Shown here: in pieces, positions 45,124-54,452 of the stretch
Layout: every line of letters begins with the position of its first letter
Numbering within the stretch: position 1 is the stretch's first letter
Assembly: GCF_000317555.1 (NCBI RefSeq)
Contig: NC_019745.1
Location: 2,418,001-2,482,000, forward strand
Source of the DNA: Gloeocapsa sp. PCC 7428
GTDB lineage: Bacteria > Cyanobacteriota > Cyanobacteriia > Cyanobacteriales > Chroococcidiopsidaceae
Direction: 5' to 3'
Length of the DNA: 64,000 nucleotides
Program-made: the position numbers and the translations under genes
Notes under the pieces: model-generated
The model's database searches: none
What the model saw: only the letters and a program-made list of their open reading frames with translations
Told to the model about the DNA's origin: nothing

Positions 45124-46065
45124 ATGAACGCTGAAGAACTCCTGAAGCGATACGCCGCAGGAGAACGCTATTTTCCCAACGTCGATCTGAGTCATACATC
45201 CTTACAAGAAGTCAATTTAAGTGGTATAGTCCTCAAACGAGCAATTTTAGAGGCTACAGATTTAAGTCGGTCAATTTTAGTGGGAGCCGACTTGAATGGC
45301 GTTATTCTCAAACAAGCTACCATGACGGCGACTCGCTTTAACGGCAGTCATTTAGTCGGAGTAGATTTAACCGCAGCCAATTTAACAGGTGCAGATCTTA
45401 GTGGTGTCAATTTGTGGCGCGCAAACCTCAACAAAGCAATATTGTGTGAAGCTAACTTAAGCCGCGCCAATTTAGACGAGGCGAACTTGACTGGAGCAGA
45501 TTTGAGCAAAGCAAACTTGAGTGGAATTCAATTAAGCAAAGCAAATTTAACCGAAGCCGTCATAGTTGATGCTCATTTAAATCGCGCAAATCTTACAGAA
45601 ACAAAGTTGATGCGATCGCATTTGTGTGGTACGCAACTAGAACGCGCAGAATTGATTGCCAGTGACTTAACCGCCGCTGATTTGAGTAGAGCAAACTTAG
45701 AGGGTGCAAACCTGAGTGAAGCTAACTTATCGCAAGCAAATCTGAGTGGGGCAAACTTAACTGGAGTAAATCTACACCGTGCAAATCTGATCGCCGCTAA
45801 AGCAATTTTGGCAAATCTGCGCGGAGCCAATTTAGAGCAAGCAGAACTTATCACCACAAACTTAACCGAAGCGGATTTAAGTTGGGCAAACTTGAGTAAA
45901 ACAAACTTGAGTGGAGCCGACTTGCACCGCGCAATTCTAACGGATGTTAATCTCAATTCGGCAATTCTGCGGGGAGCCAATTTGATCGATGCCAAGCTAT
46001 TGCAAGTAGAAATGAACAATGTCGATTTGAGTTGGGCGATCGTACCTCGTGTTACGAGTCATTGA
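45124..46065 (+). CDS. Pentapeptide-repeat protein
   Basis: A 313-residue protein made almost wholly of A(D/N)LXX pentapeptides from residue about 20 to the end (ANLTGADLSGVNLWRANL, ANLSKTNLSGADLHRAIL), giving a right-handed quadrilateral beta-helix. No other domain, signal or membrane segment. The family is abundant in cyanobacteria; roles are mostly unknown. The 3' end overlaps the convergent KDPG aldolase gene by seven bases. Confidence 0.93.
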   Translation: MNAEELLKRYAAGERYFPNVDLSHTSLQEVNLSGIVLKRAILEATDLSRSILVGADLNGVILKQATMTATRFNGSHLVGVDLTAANLTGADLSGVNLWRANLNKAILCEANLSRANLDEANLTGADLSKANLSGIQLSKANLTEAVIVDAHLNRANLTETKLMRSHLCGTQLERAELIASDLTAADLSRANLEGANLSEANLSQANLSGANLTGVNLHRANLIAAKAILANLRGANLEQAELITTNLTEADLSWANLSKTNLSGADLHRAILTDVNLNSAILRGANLIDAKLLQVEMNNVDLSWAIVPRVTSH

Positions 46066-46697
46066 ATTTTATGAAGTTGCTCCATTAGGGTTTTAGCTTG
46101 TTGACTAATCGCTTGCCAATTTCCGGCGGTAACTAAGCGCTTAGGAAATAATTCGCTGGCTAAACCGACAGCGATCGCTCCGGCTGCAATAAAATCGGAC
46201 GCATTTGCAATCGTCACGCCTCCTGTCGGAATCAATGGTATATGTCCGAGCGGTCCTTGCAAACTTTTAATGTAGCTTGCACCTCCTACCGCTTGGATTG
46301 GAAAGACTTTGACGCAACTGGCTCCAGCAGTGTAAGCAGTCATAATTTCTGTGGGTGAGAGCGCGCCAGGAATAATCGGTATATTTTGTTGCACCGCTGC
46401 GCGAATCATTGCGGTATCGCAATGCGGGCTGAAAAGAAATTTTGCTCCGGCGGCGATCGCATTTTCTAACTGCGCTAAATCTAGCAGTGTACCCGTACCA
46501 ATCGTACAGTGGGGTAACTCAGCTTGCAGGCGCGCGATTAAATCTGCACTGCGATCGCTGTTCCACGTGACTTCAATTAACTCAATTCCGCCAGCAGCTA
46601 CGGCTTTTGCCATTTGATAGCCTTGTTCGTGTTGAATCGCACGAATGACTGCGATCGCCCGATTCTGTTGCACCAAATCTAACCAAGCCTTGATCAT
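46059..46697 (-). CDS. eda: KDPG/KHG aldolase (2-keto-3-deoxy-6-phosphogluconate aldolase)
   Basis: A 212-residue class I aldolase of the Entner-Doudoroff pathway. Visible are AVIRAIQHEQGYQMAKAVAA, LIEVTWNS with the active-site Glu, TIGTGTLLD, LFSPHCD, the Schiff-base Lys130 in CVKVFPIQAVGG and IPTGGV. Full length. It overlaps the 3' end of the pentapeptide gene tail to tail. Confidence 0.92.
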   Translation of the reverse strand: MIKAWLDLVQQNRAIAVIRAIQHEQGYQMAKAVAAGGIELIEVTWNSDRSADLIARLQAELPHCTIGTGTLLDLAQLENAIAAGAKFLFSPHCDTAMIRAAVQQNIPIIPGALSPTEIMTAYTAGASCVKVFPIQAVGGASYIKSLQGPLGHIPLIPTGGVTIANASDFIAAGAIAVGLASELFPKRLVTAGNWQAISQQAKTLMEQLHKIQ

Positions 46698-46977
46698 AGA
46701 TAAAACTCATGCTTTCGACGCACAATATGTTGTTTTTGTCAAAAAACAGGCGTCTTTAATTATTTTTCTCTGACACCATAGCGTTACTATCTAAATCTTT
46801 TCTGAAAAACTCTCCTCATAAAATTTAAAAATCTTAAATATCAAGACAGTGTATCTTTGTGTCGCCTAATATTTAAGCCTTAAAACGACGTTAAGTCAGT
46901 CGTCAGAAGGATGGAGTAAAGCAAAGATATTTTTAGTCTAGGTATTACGTAATATAGAGCAATAGGTAATTAATAGT

Positions 46978-47844
46978 ATGCCGTTGTACAAACTCGAAGA
47001 CTTCGACCCAAATTATCGAGAAAGCTTCGGTGGCGATGACATTAAGAATTTGAAGCTTTACACCGAAGGAGGAGAAGAAATAGGTGCAGTCATGACTGCC
47101 TTAGTTGATGCAGAAGGTCATTTTCGATATTTGGTAATTGCTACAGGCTTCGGGGCTATGGATAAAAAAATCCTACTACCTATAGGACTTTCTCGGATCG
47201 ACTACAATACAAACCGCGTCACAGTAGATGGTTTAACTAAAGTACAAGTTGAAGGTTTACCAGAATATGATGAACAGTCAACGGTGGAATATGACTACGA
47301 AGAGCAAGTGAGAGACGTTTATCGTCCCTTAGTAGCAACAGCGCAAACTAATGATTTAACGAGTTCTACTACTTACAATCGTGATTCATACAGCTATGAA
47401 AATGACTCTTCGCTCTACAACTTAAATGAGCAGAATCACCAAACATTAAAGTTATATGAAGAAAGATTAATAGCAAGTAAAAACCGCGTGAAAACAGGCG
47501 AAGTCGCCGTTGGTAAACGAATTGAAACTGAAACCGCAAAAGTAGCAATTCCATTAGAAAAAGAGCGCGTTGTTATCGAACGTGTATCTACTACAGAGAG
47601 TGGAACTGTAATTCCTGGAGAACTTGACTTTCAGGAAGGTGAGATTGTACGTATTGAAGTGTACGAGGAAACACCGGAGATCCACAAAGAAGCCTTCGTT
47701 CGCGAAGAAATTAGAATTAGAAAAATCGTTGAACAAAATACCGTAGAGGCTGAAGAAATAATCCGTCGGGAAGAACTAGACATTGACACCCAAGGTCAAC
47801 CTAATATTAACCAAACAAATACAATTCATAATGACACTATCTAA
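46978..47844 (+). CDS. PRC-barrel/DUF2382 (YsnF/AvaK-like) stress protein, copy 1
   Basis: A 288-residue protein: PRC barrel at about 1-95 (MPLYKLEDFDPNYRES, ILLPIGLSRIDY) and a DUF2382 domain at about 150-270 (TGEVAVGKRIETETAKVAIP, EKERVVIERV). DUF2382 proteins are stress-induced or akinete-associated in relatives. It is the first of three related genes on this strand. Its PRC domain has GAVMTALVD where copy 2 has GTVSDVLVD. No enzymatic motif is visible. Confidence 0.85.
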   Translation: MPLYKLEDFDPNYRESFGGDDIKNLKLYTEGGEEIGAVMTALVDAEGHFRYLVIATGFGAMDKKILLPIGLSRIDYNTNRVTVDGLTKVQVEGLPEYDEQSTVEYDYEEQVRDVYRPLVATAQTNDLTSSTTYNRDSYSYENDSSLYNLNEQNHQTLKLYEERLIASKNRVKTGEVAVGKRIETETAKVAIPLEKERVVIERVSTTESGTVIPGELDFQEGEIVRIEVYEETPEIHKEAFVREEIRIRKIVEQNTVEAEEIIRREELDIDTQGQPNINQTNTIHNDTI

Positions 47845-48245
47845 ACCGCATGGTGTGAAATTAGACTAAGAATTTTATTTGTTTCTACTTCACTAAGCTA
47901 CAGGTTTTTCTCCAAGTTTCCTACTAGTTAGGAAATTTGGAGTTTAATTTATAATTCACTCGCAAGAATGATGAATGAAATATAATCTTTAGTATAGTCT
48001 TCCATAAGGAATACTAAAATATGCGGAAGTTAAAGAGATTGTGCTAATTATCCGCGCCCAATCCCAAAAACTAAAATTAATTTTTTATAAGCTTCATCTT
48101 GTTACATCACTTAGCAATAAGTTTAAAAAATATCTATCACTAGTAAGCTTTTTATAAATTCTATTTCATTCGATAGGAAGATGGATGATTATTAGAAACT
48201 ACCTATATTAGAAGCTATGTAATGCAAGGTTGAGGAATCATTTGT
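47845..48245. other. Intergenic region between DUF2382 copies
   Basis: About 400 bases; the hairpin at 47912-47940 is the only structure noted. The rest is AT-rich and probably carries the promoter of copy 2. Confidence 0.4.
47912..47940. terminator. Hairpin after DUF2382 copy 1
   Basis: CCAAGTTTCCTA and TAGGAAATTTGG form a 12-bp stem with one G-T pair and a five-base loop. The following AGTTTAATTT is only modestly T-rich, so termination is likely but not strong. Confidence 0.5.
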
Positions 48246-49160
48246 ATGGCACTTCTAAAAATTAGTGACTTTGACCCAGACTATCGCGAAGCCTTTGATG
48301 GTAATGATGTTAAAGGAATGAGCGTATATGCGCAGGGATCTGATGAAAAGATCGGTACAGTAAGCGACGTTTTAGTAGACGAAGAAGGTAATTTTCGTTA
48401 TTTTATAGTTGATTTAGGCTTCTGGATTTTTGGTAAGAAAGTATTAATGCCTGTCGGTCGTTCGCGGATTGACTATGGTGCAGACCGCGTGTACGCAGTA
48501 GGAATGACAAGAGAACAAGCAGAAAACTTGCCAGAATTCGATGAAAATATGGCAGTTGATTACGACTACGAAGAGCGCGTTCGCGGCGTATATCGCGGCC
48601 AAACTGCTACCGCTGAGATTCCTTTAGAAGGAGCACCATTAGATACAGCAGCAACTGTTGGTATGGCAGCCCCTGCTCCTAGACCGACCTACACCCGCGA
48701 CACCTACGATTACAAGTACGATGAAGATTTGTACAATCTTAAGGAAGACGCAAATCAAAATCTCAAGCTTTATCAAGAGCGTTTAGTTGCTAATAAAGTA
48801 CGCAGGAAAGCTGGCGAAGTTTCCATCGGTAAGCGTGTAGAAACAGAAACTGCTCAGGTTTCTATTCCCATCGAGAAAGAGCGCGTAGTTATTGAAAGAG
48901 TATCCCCCACAGACGCTGGTAGAGCGGTTGATCCTAGTCAAGTAAGATTTGGTGAAGGTGAAACAACTCGTGTAGAACTCTACGAAGAAACTCCAGAAGT
49001 ACGCAAGGAAGCGTTTGTTCGTGAAGAAGTTCGAGTGAGAAAAGAGGTAGATCAAGAGACAGTTCAAGCTCAAGAAACAATCCGTCGTGAAGAGTTAGAA
49101 ATTCATAACGAAGGAACAGTTGTTGAGAACCAAGACCGCTTACCCAATGACCGCATCTAA
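48246..49160 (+). CDS. PRC-barrel/DUF2382 (YsnF/AvaK-like) stress protein, copy 2
   Basis: A 304-residue paralogue of the preceding gene, with PRC barrel (MALLKISDFDPDYREAFDG, GKKVLMPVGRSRIDYG) and DUF2382 (RRKAGEVSIGKRVETETAQ, then EKERVVIERVSPTDAG). It differs by an Ala/Pro-rich linker (AAPAPRPTY). ATG 48246. It ends before a good terminator at 49208-49253. Confidence 0.88.
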   Translation: MALLKISDFDPDYREAFDGNDVKGMSVYAQGSDEKIGTVSDVLVDEEGNFRYFIVDLGFWIFGKKVLMPVGRSRIDYGADRVYAVGMTREQAENLPEFDENMAVDYDYEERVRGVYRGQTATAEIPLEGAPLDTAATVGMAAPAPRPTYTRDTYDYKYDEDLYNLKEDANQNLKLYQERLVANKVRRKAGEVSIGKRVETETAQVSIPIEKERVVIERVSPTDAGRAVDPSQVRFGEGETTRVELYEETPEVRKEAFVREEVRVRKEVDQETVQAQETIRREELEIHNEGTVVENQDRLPNDRI

Positions 49161-49207
49161 ATAAAGTTTCACTTTTACGCTTTGTGGCTTAAAGTTTAAG
49201 CGGTAGG

Positions 49208-49253
49208 AAAGTAGGGGTTAAAAATAAATTAATATCCCCTACTTTTAGTTTTT
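49208..49253 (+). terminator. Rho-independent terminator after DUF2382 copy 2
   Basis: AAAGTAGGGG and CCCCTACTTT form a perfect 10-bp stem around an AT-rich loop of 18 bases, followed by TAGTTTTT. Confidence 0.8.
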
Positions 49254-49322
49254 AAAAATATTAAAAATCTAAGATGAAATAGTCTGTTTTGAGTAATAGT
49301 CAAAAAAAATATGTAAAGCAAA

Positions 49323-50258
49323 ATGAATAACCAAAAGTTTTTACTCAGAGATGAATCTATGCAAAGCCATAACCGTATAGATGCACTACTGGAAAAACTA
49401 AAGAGTAAGTTAAGTAACTTCGTTGTTTTAAATAACCAAGGCAAAAAATTTGCTACGGTGATAGATCTAAAACTAGATAAAAATAAACAAATTAATTTAG
49501 TTTTATTGTTAAAAGATTTACAAAAGACTCATCCAGTTTTATTAGTAAGTAAGTTGGTTCAGAAAATAGATCCAATAAATAAGACTGTTTTGGTAAATAT
49601 CAGTCCAGCTGAAAGTGAAAATTTACCACAATGTACAGCTACAGGAAGATCGACAATGGAATTTCCAGAAAATAATAATAATCCCGTTCCACCTGTAAAT
49701 ACAACAGAGTACACTGCTGTGACACCAAGTAGCAGTGAAACTCGTGAAGGTGCAGTCGTGGTTGAGTCTACATCAAGTAGCTCAGAAGGATTAGCAGATG
49801 AAATTATTCGCTTGCTTGGCGAAAGAGTCATTGTTGACCGCAACAAACGTAAAGTTGGCGAGGTCATTGTCCGTAAAGAAATAGAAACTCGGATGGTAGA
49901 AATTCCTGTAAGACGGGAAAAACTCATTGTTGAACAAGTCAGTCCAGAGCGCAAACAACTTGCAGAAATAGAACTAGGACAACAAGAACTGACGGGAATT
50001 GAGTTGCGCGAAGGAGAAGCAAACCAATTAACACAATCATTTGGTACAAGAATAGGAGCGATTAATGGTTTGACAGTAAGTGGGGAATTTGATTCACCTA
50101 AAATTGCTAGCTTATTATTGAATGCGATCGCACTCGAACGCCGTCAAGGATGCAAAAAAGTGCGCATAGAAATTGTTGTCGAAGACGCTGAACGCCAAAA
50201 AACCTATCAAGAATGGTTCGAGCGTGCTTCGGGTAAAGCAAAAGCTGAAGCTTCGTAG
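49323..50258 (+). CDS. DUF2382-family protein with diverged N-terminal barrel, copy 3
   Basis: A 311-residue protein. The N-terminal 90 residues look like a diverged PRC-type domain (KLSNFVVLNNQGKKFATVID). A Ser/Thr-rich linker follows, then a DUF2382-like core (GERVIVDRNKRKVGEVIVRK, then EIPVRREKLIVEQVSPE). An extra C-terminal module of about 75 residues (FDSPKIASLLLNAIALERRQ, then GCKKVRIEIVVEDAERQKTY) is absent from copies 1 and 2. The third member of the local array. Confidence 0.75.
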   Translation: MNNQKFLLRDESMQSHNRIDALLEKLKSKLSNFVVLNNQGKKFATVIDLKLDKNKQINLVLLLKDLQKTHPVLLVSKLVQKIDPINKTVLVNISPAESENLPQCTATGRSTMEFPENNNNPVPPVNTTEYTAVTPSSSETREGAVVVESTSSSSEGLADEIIRLLGERVIVDRNKRKVGEVIVRKEIETRMVEIPVRREKLIVEQVSPERKQLAEIELGQQELTGIELREGEANQLTQSFGTRIGAINGLTVSGEFDSPKIASLLLNAIALERRQGCKKVRIEIVVEDAERQKTYQEWFERASGKAKAEAS

Positions 50259-50387
50259 ATTTTTTAGAATTATTAATTTAGACGGGACAGGATGTATATC
50301 TTGTCCTATTTTTGTGACGAATAAGATTATTTAAAGAGTATTGTTATTAATGTCCTAATTGTATTATTTGAGAGGATGTCTGAGCAG

Positions 50388-50524
50388 TAATACCATTTCA
50401 CTAAATAAAAACGACAAATTATTTCTCCTCTGCCCACGCCACTCGCCTCAACGGGGTGAACCCCCGCACGGCGCAGGCTCCTGAAGCTGCCTATTTGTAG
50501 TAACTTCAAAGTGACATGGTATAA
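50388..50524. mobile_element. MITE-like element with inverted terminal repeats
   Basis: TAATACCATTTCACT (50388-50402) and AGTGACATGGTATAA (50510-50524) are inverted repeats matching at 13 of 15 positions and bracket 137 bases without coding capacity. A related end lies at 1572-1584, beside an IS630 fossil. TA at the ends is compatible with IS630/Tc1-type insertion. The interior contains a GC-rich palindromic core near 50450-50490. Confidence 0.6.
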
Positions 50525-50534
50525 GATGCTGGAG

Positions 50535-50575
50535 ATAGCCCCCTAAATCCCCCAAAATTGGGGAACTTGGACTTT
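50535..50575. repeat. Palindromic intergenic repeat (CCCTAAATCCC family), copy 2
   Basis: CCCCCTAAATCCCCC-AAAATT-GGGGAAC, sister of the repeat at 35014-35075. It lies between the MITE and the ftsH terminator. Confidence 0.55.
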
Positions 50576-50628
50576 GTTTATGTAGTGGCGAATTCATCCG
50601 CACTCGCATCGATACTGCATATCCAATA

Positions 50629-50671
50629 CAAAAAAATAAGGGTAATTCTAGTTAGTTCTAAAATTACCCTA
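50629..50671 (-). terminator. Rho-independent terminator after ftsH
   Basis: On the minus strand AGGGTAATT pairs with AATTACCCT and is followed by TATTTTTTT. It lies about 50 bases after the ftsH stop. Confidence 0.8.
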
Positions 50672-50721
50672 AGTTAATTAAATTAAATTTCTAGCTTGTT
50701 AGCTAATGTAGCTGCTGTAAA

Positions 50722-52569
50722 TTAAGCGAAAGCAGCAGTTTTAACATCGCTATTGGCTAGTAGTTCTTGCAATTCTTCAGCGTCTACAGTTTCTTTATCA
50801 ATCAGCATTTGTGCTAGCTGATCGAGAATGTGACGGTTACTGACAAGAACTTCCTTTGCACGGCGATAAGCAACTTCTACTAATTCACGAACTTCGTCAT
50901 CAATTGCTGCTGCTGTTTCTTCTGAGAAATCGCGTTCAGCAACGATATCGCGACCAAGGAACATATTGCCTTGTTGACGACCTAAGGCGACAGGACCTAA
51001 GCGATCGCTCATCCCAAAGCGCGTTACCATCTGACGTGCAACGCGAGCCACTTGCTGTAAGTCATTAGAAGCACCTGTTGTGACTTCTTCCTCACCAAAG
51101 ATGATTTCTTCCGCAATACGACCGCCCAAAGCTACCGCCATTTGGTTTTCTAGGTAGGAACGGCTGTAAAGTCCTGTTTCCATGCGGTCTTCACTTGGGG
51201 TAAACCAAGTTAAACCACCGGCGCGACCGCGCGGAATAATGCTAATTTTCTGTACAGGGTCGTAATCAGGCATTAAAGCACCAACCAACGCATGACCAGC
51301 TTCGTGGTAGGCTACTAAAGTTTTGCGCTTTTCGCTCATCACGCGGTCTTTCTTCTCTGGACCTGCCAAAACGCGGTCGATCGCATCGTTGACTTCATCC
51401 ATCGAAATTTCCGTTAGGTTGCGGCGTGCGGCTAAAATCGCGGCTTCGTTCAACAAGTTCGATAAATCTGCACCTGTAAAGCCAGGAGTACGACGCGCAA
51501 TCTTTTCGACATCAACATCCTTCGCTAAAGTCTTACCACGCGCGTGAACTTTCAGAATTTCAACTCTTCCAGCGTAGTCAGGACGATCGACAACAACTTG
51601 ACGGTCAAAACGACCTGGGCGCAATAATGCAGCATCAAGGACATCAGGACGGTTCGTTGCTGCGATGATGATAATACCTGTGTTCCCCTCAAAACCATCC
51701 ATTTCGGTCAGTAACTGGTTGAGGGTTTGTTCGCGTTCGTCGTTACCGCCGCCTAAGCCAGCACCGCGCTGACGACCAACAGCGTCAATTTCATCGATAA
51801 ACACGATACAAGGTGCGTTAGCTTTCGCTTGTTCAAACAAGTCGCGCACGCGGGAAGCACCAACACCCACGAACATTTCGACGAATTCTGAACCTGAGAT
51901 CGAGAAGAACGGAACGCCGGCTTCTCCCGCAACTGCACGCGCGAGTAGAGTTTTACCCGTTCCTGGAGGTCCTACAAGCAGCACGCCTTTAGGAATTTTT
52001 GCCCCGACTGCGGTGAAGCGGTCAGCATTTTTCAGAAAGTCTACAACTTCGTTGAGTTCTAGCTTGGCTTGATCGATACCTGCAACGTCACCAAAGGTTA
52101 CTTGGGTTTGTGGTTCCATCTGAACTCTGGCTTTGGATTTACCAAAGTTCATCGCTTGGCTACCAGGACCATTTTGCGCGCGCCGCAGTAAGAAAAATAA
52201 ACCAACTAAAAGTAGTGCTGGTACAAATAAACTGCTTAATGCCCTAAACCAGAAGCCATCATCGGTTTGTGGCAAAACAGAGATATCTACTTGATTTCTA
52301 GTCAGAATATTGATTAAGTCAGGGTCGTTTGGTAAGTTTACGACTCGTTTTTCACCGTCTAGAGGTGTGACTAAGGCTCGCGTGCGGTCTGCACTTAAGC
52401 TAACTCGCTCAACTCTGCCTTGTTCTACTTCTTGAATAAATTGACTGTAACGCCATGTCTCTCGACTTTGGGGTTGTCTATCGAAGAACGCTGTTCCTAG
52501 CGCAACGACAACAACCGCAAGCAGTGCGTACAGCCCCGCGTTTCTCCACCGTTTATTCACCGAGGTCAA
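50722..52569 (-). CDS. ftsH: ATP-dependent zinc metalloprotease FtsH
   Basis: A 615-residue membrane AAA protease. Two hydrophobic spans flank a lumenal/periplasmic domain ([18 protein letters not shown] and [15 protein letters not shown]). The AAA module has Walker A GPPGTGKT at 200-207, Walker [10 protein letters not shown] and the second region of homology ([20 protein letters not shown]). The zinc protease site is HEAGH at 422-426. In cyanobacteria FtsH complexes remove photodamaged D1 and other membrane proteins. Which of the usual four paralogues this is cannot be settled here. The start, GTG or ATG near 52569, is preceded by AGGAGG-like bases. Confidence 0.95.
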   Translation of the reverse strand: MTSVNKRWRNAGLYALLAVVVVALGTAFFDRQPQSRETWRYSQFIQEVEQGRVERVSLSADRTRALVTPLDGEKRVVNLPNDPDLINILTRNQVDISVLPQTDDGFWFRALSSLFVPALLLVGLFFLLRRAQNGPGSQAMNFGKSKARVQMEPQTQVTFGDVAGIDQAKLELNEVVDFLKNADRFTAVGAKIPKGVLLVGPPGTGKTLLARAVAGEAGVPFFSISGSEFVEMFVGVGASRVRDLFEQAKANAPCIVFIDEIDAVGRQRGAGLGGGNDEREQTLNQLLTEMDGFEGNTGIIIIAATNRPDVLDAALLRPGRFDRQVVVDRPDYAGRVEILKVHARGKTLAKDVDVEKIARRTPGFTGADLSNLLNEAAILAARRNLTEISMDEVNDAIDRVLAGPEKKDRVMSEKRKTLVAYHEAGHALVGALMPDYDPVQKISIIPRGRAGGLTWFTPSEDRMETGLYSRSYLENQMAVALGGRIAEEIIFGEEEVTTGASNDLQQVARVARQMVTRFGMSDRLGPVALGRQQGNMFLGRDIVAERDFSEETAAAIDDEVRELVEVAYRRAKEVLVSNRHILDQLAQMLIDKETVDAEELQELLANSDVKTAAFA

Positions 52570-52648
52570 TCCTCCTAATTTAATGTGCGAGGGCGCTTTT
52601 ATGGGAATTGTTAACTATTCTTAATCTACATTAATTTTTGACTAGTTG

Positions 52649-53443
52649 TCATGCTATGTAAAGTTGTCGCAATAGCTTGAGACTAGAGTGGTAGGGATCG
52701 TACGTCTTTTGGATGACTTCTCCATGCTGTTTTATCACCGTATGGATCGGAATCACTTCCACAACGCTATTAGAGTAGGCGATCGCCTCAAACGTATCGA
52801 CTGCATCTACAAACCAAGGTTCCTCTTCAACTCGACAATGCTGTTTTATCCATTCTAATAGTTGCGATCGCGCAATTCCTGGTAGTATTCCTGCTGATAA
52901 TGGCGGTGTCCACCAACAGTTATCTCGCCACCCCCATAAATTCCCCGTACTCGTCTCTAACCAATTTCCTTTTTCATCAACTAAAATTGCTTCCTCGGCT
53001 GAGTGTTGCTGTGCTGCTAATTTAGCTAACCACGGCGAGAGATAGTTTCCTGTCTTATGCAAGGGTAAGGATCTTTCATAATTTGTTGCAATCCAAGCTT
53101 TGACACCATACTTTTGTTTTTTTGTCAAGTCTCCAGGTAGATGTCTTCCTATAATTAATTCGCAGCCATTAGGCAAAATGGTAATTCTGAGAACGGGGAA
53201 GTGTGGAATTAAGCTAAGTGCACCTTGCTGAATTTGTTCCCAATTAGGGAGTTGCCAACCGAATGTGTCGATACTATGACGCAGGCGATCGCAGTGGGCT
53301 TGCCAATTAGTGAGGGGATGAGCGAGTGATTGATGATAGACTCGCAGCGTTGTAAATACAGTTGCGCCGTAGAGTAGACCAGGATCGTCAATTGCTAATT
53401 CTATTGTGTTGCTTTGGATTAATTTACCGCTATACCAATAAAT
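52649..53443 (-). CDS. Aminotransferase class IV (aminodeoxychorismate lyase-like), apparent ATT start
   Basis: A 264-residue fold-type IV PLP enzyme of the PabC/IlvE/D-amino-acid transaminase group. Segments: WYSGKLIQSNTIELAIDDPG, then GATVFTTLRVY, LRITILPNGCEL, NYLSPWLAKLAA, ETSTGNLWGW and GILPGIARSQLLEW. PabC-like lyases make p-aminobenzoate for folate. The homologous frame extends upstream to ATT 53443 and is closed by TAA nine bases further, with no ATG/GTG/TTG at the expected position. GGGG lies about nine bases before the ATT. Internal TTG 53176 would drop a third of the enzyme. So either ATT starts translation or the ATG was lost. Confidence 0.75.
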   Translation of the reverse strand: MYWYSGKLIQSNTIELAIDDPGLLYGATVFTTLRVYHQSLAHPLTNWQAHCDRLRHSIDTFGWQLPNWEQIQQGALSLIPHFPVLRITILPNGCELIIGRHLPGDLTKKQKYGVKAWIATNYERSLPLHKTGNYLSPWLAKLAAQQHSAEEAILVDEKGNWLETSTGNLWGWRDNCWWTPPLSAGILPGIARSQLLEWIKQHCRVEEEPWFVDAVDTFEAIAYSNSVVEVIPIHTVIKQHGEVIQKTYDPYHSSLKLLRQLYIA

Positions 53444-53540
53444 GTTAGTTTACCCCATACATTAAATATTTATTTTTGCATTTAGTCCACGCACCATCTG
53501 GACTTAGTTTTTAAGCCGCGAATTTATTCGCTATGCTTCT

Positions 53541-54335
53541 TCAATCTTCTTTTGGTGGTTTTACCTGTACGACTCCTTCAGGGGAGATTGAAACTTCACC
53601 ACCCAGCGCTTGAATGCGGCGAATTGCTAAGTCACGCGTTGCTGCATCAACTGGGTTACTCAGAACCATTGTCCAAGCACCAACTTGTGCTGATTTACTT
53701 TTAGGGTTGCGCGAGAGAAACTCTGCTGTTTTCTGGGAAATTGCTGCAACTTGTTTGCTTTCTTCATCAGCGTAAACACTCGCCCACCGTGCTGCGGTTG
53801 TAAATGATTGCTGCGCAGCGGTGGAATCTCCTAGAAACAACAATTCATCAATTCCTTTGTAACGCCAAATATAATAAGATTTTTGCGGTACAGTCGGAGA
53901 AAGCAGTTTTAAATTTCGATTCATTAAAGCGATCGCACGCTCTGGCATTCCTGCATAAAGTGAGGTACTAGAAGACAGAAACAAGTATGCTTGTAGAAAG
54001 CGCGGATCGCGGTCTAAGATGATTTCAAAATATTCAGGACTTAAGCTATAGCCTGTTTGTGGACGAACTTCATCATCGCCAAAATATTGAAGAAAGTTTA
54101 AAAATACCCAGTTTGCAATTAAGTTATCAAAGCCAAAACTAGGAAGTTGTCTTAATAAATTGAGTCGGACTTTTTCAGCTTCAGTTTCTCTTATGAGTGC
54201 TTCTTTAGTAAGCGTTTTGCGTGTATTTAATTGATTTAACCGAGGTACTTGCAGCGAAATAACACCAAATACGCACAAAAGTACGGCAATAGATGCAGCT
54301 AATGGTTCTTGATATCTCCGTAATGCAGTCAACAT
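53541..54335 (-). CDS. Membrane-anchored helical-repeat protein, unknown
   Basis: A protein of about 264 residues with an N-terminal membrane anchor (LAASIAVLLCVFGVISLQV). A mostly helical region follows with TPR-like spacing (PEYFEIILDRDPRFLQAYLF, YAGMPERAIALMNRNLKLLS, GDSTAAQQSFTTAARWAS). The C-terminus is conserved-looking (ALGGEVSISPEGVVQVKP). It resembles an uncharacterised cyanobacterial membrane protein family. Start at ATG 54335 or 54356. Confidence 0.65.
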   Translation of the reverse strand: MLTALRRYQEPLAASIAVLLCVFGVISLQVPRLNQLNTRKTLTKEALIRETEAEKVRLNLLRQLPSFGFDNLIANWVFLNFLQYFGDDEVRPQTGYSLSPEYFEIILDRDPRFLQAYLFLSSSTSLYAGMPERAIALMNRNLKLLSPTVPQKSYYIWRYKGIDELLFLGDSTAAQQSFTTAARWASVYADEESKQVAAISQKTAEFLSRNPKSKSAQVGAWTMVLSNPVDAATRDLAIRRIQALGGEVSISPEGVVQVKPPKED

Positions 54336-54452
54336 CTTAAATCTATACAACACCAAGTAAACAGGTGAAACTCAGTTAATTAAATGGTAATTGGTAACTG
54401 ATCATTGGTGTAAAGAATGTTCATTAACAATTACCTATTACTCATTACCATT

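Noticed and set aside
45573-46019. 148-codon minus-strand ORF
   Set aside because: Shadow of the pentapeptide repeats; no family resemblance.
53209-53391. 60-codon minus-strand ORF
   Set aside because: Lies in another frame of the class IV aminotransferase gene, whose homologous frame covers this region.
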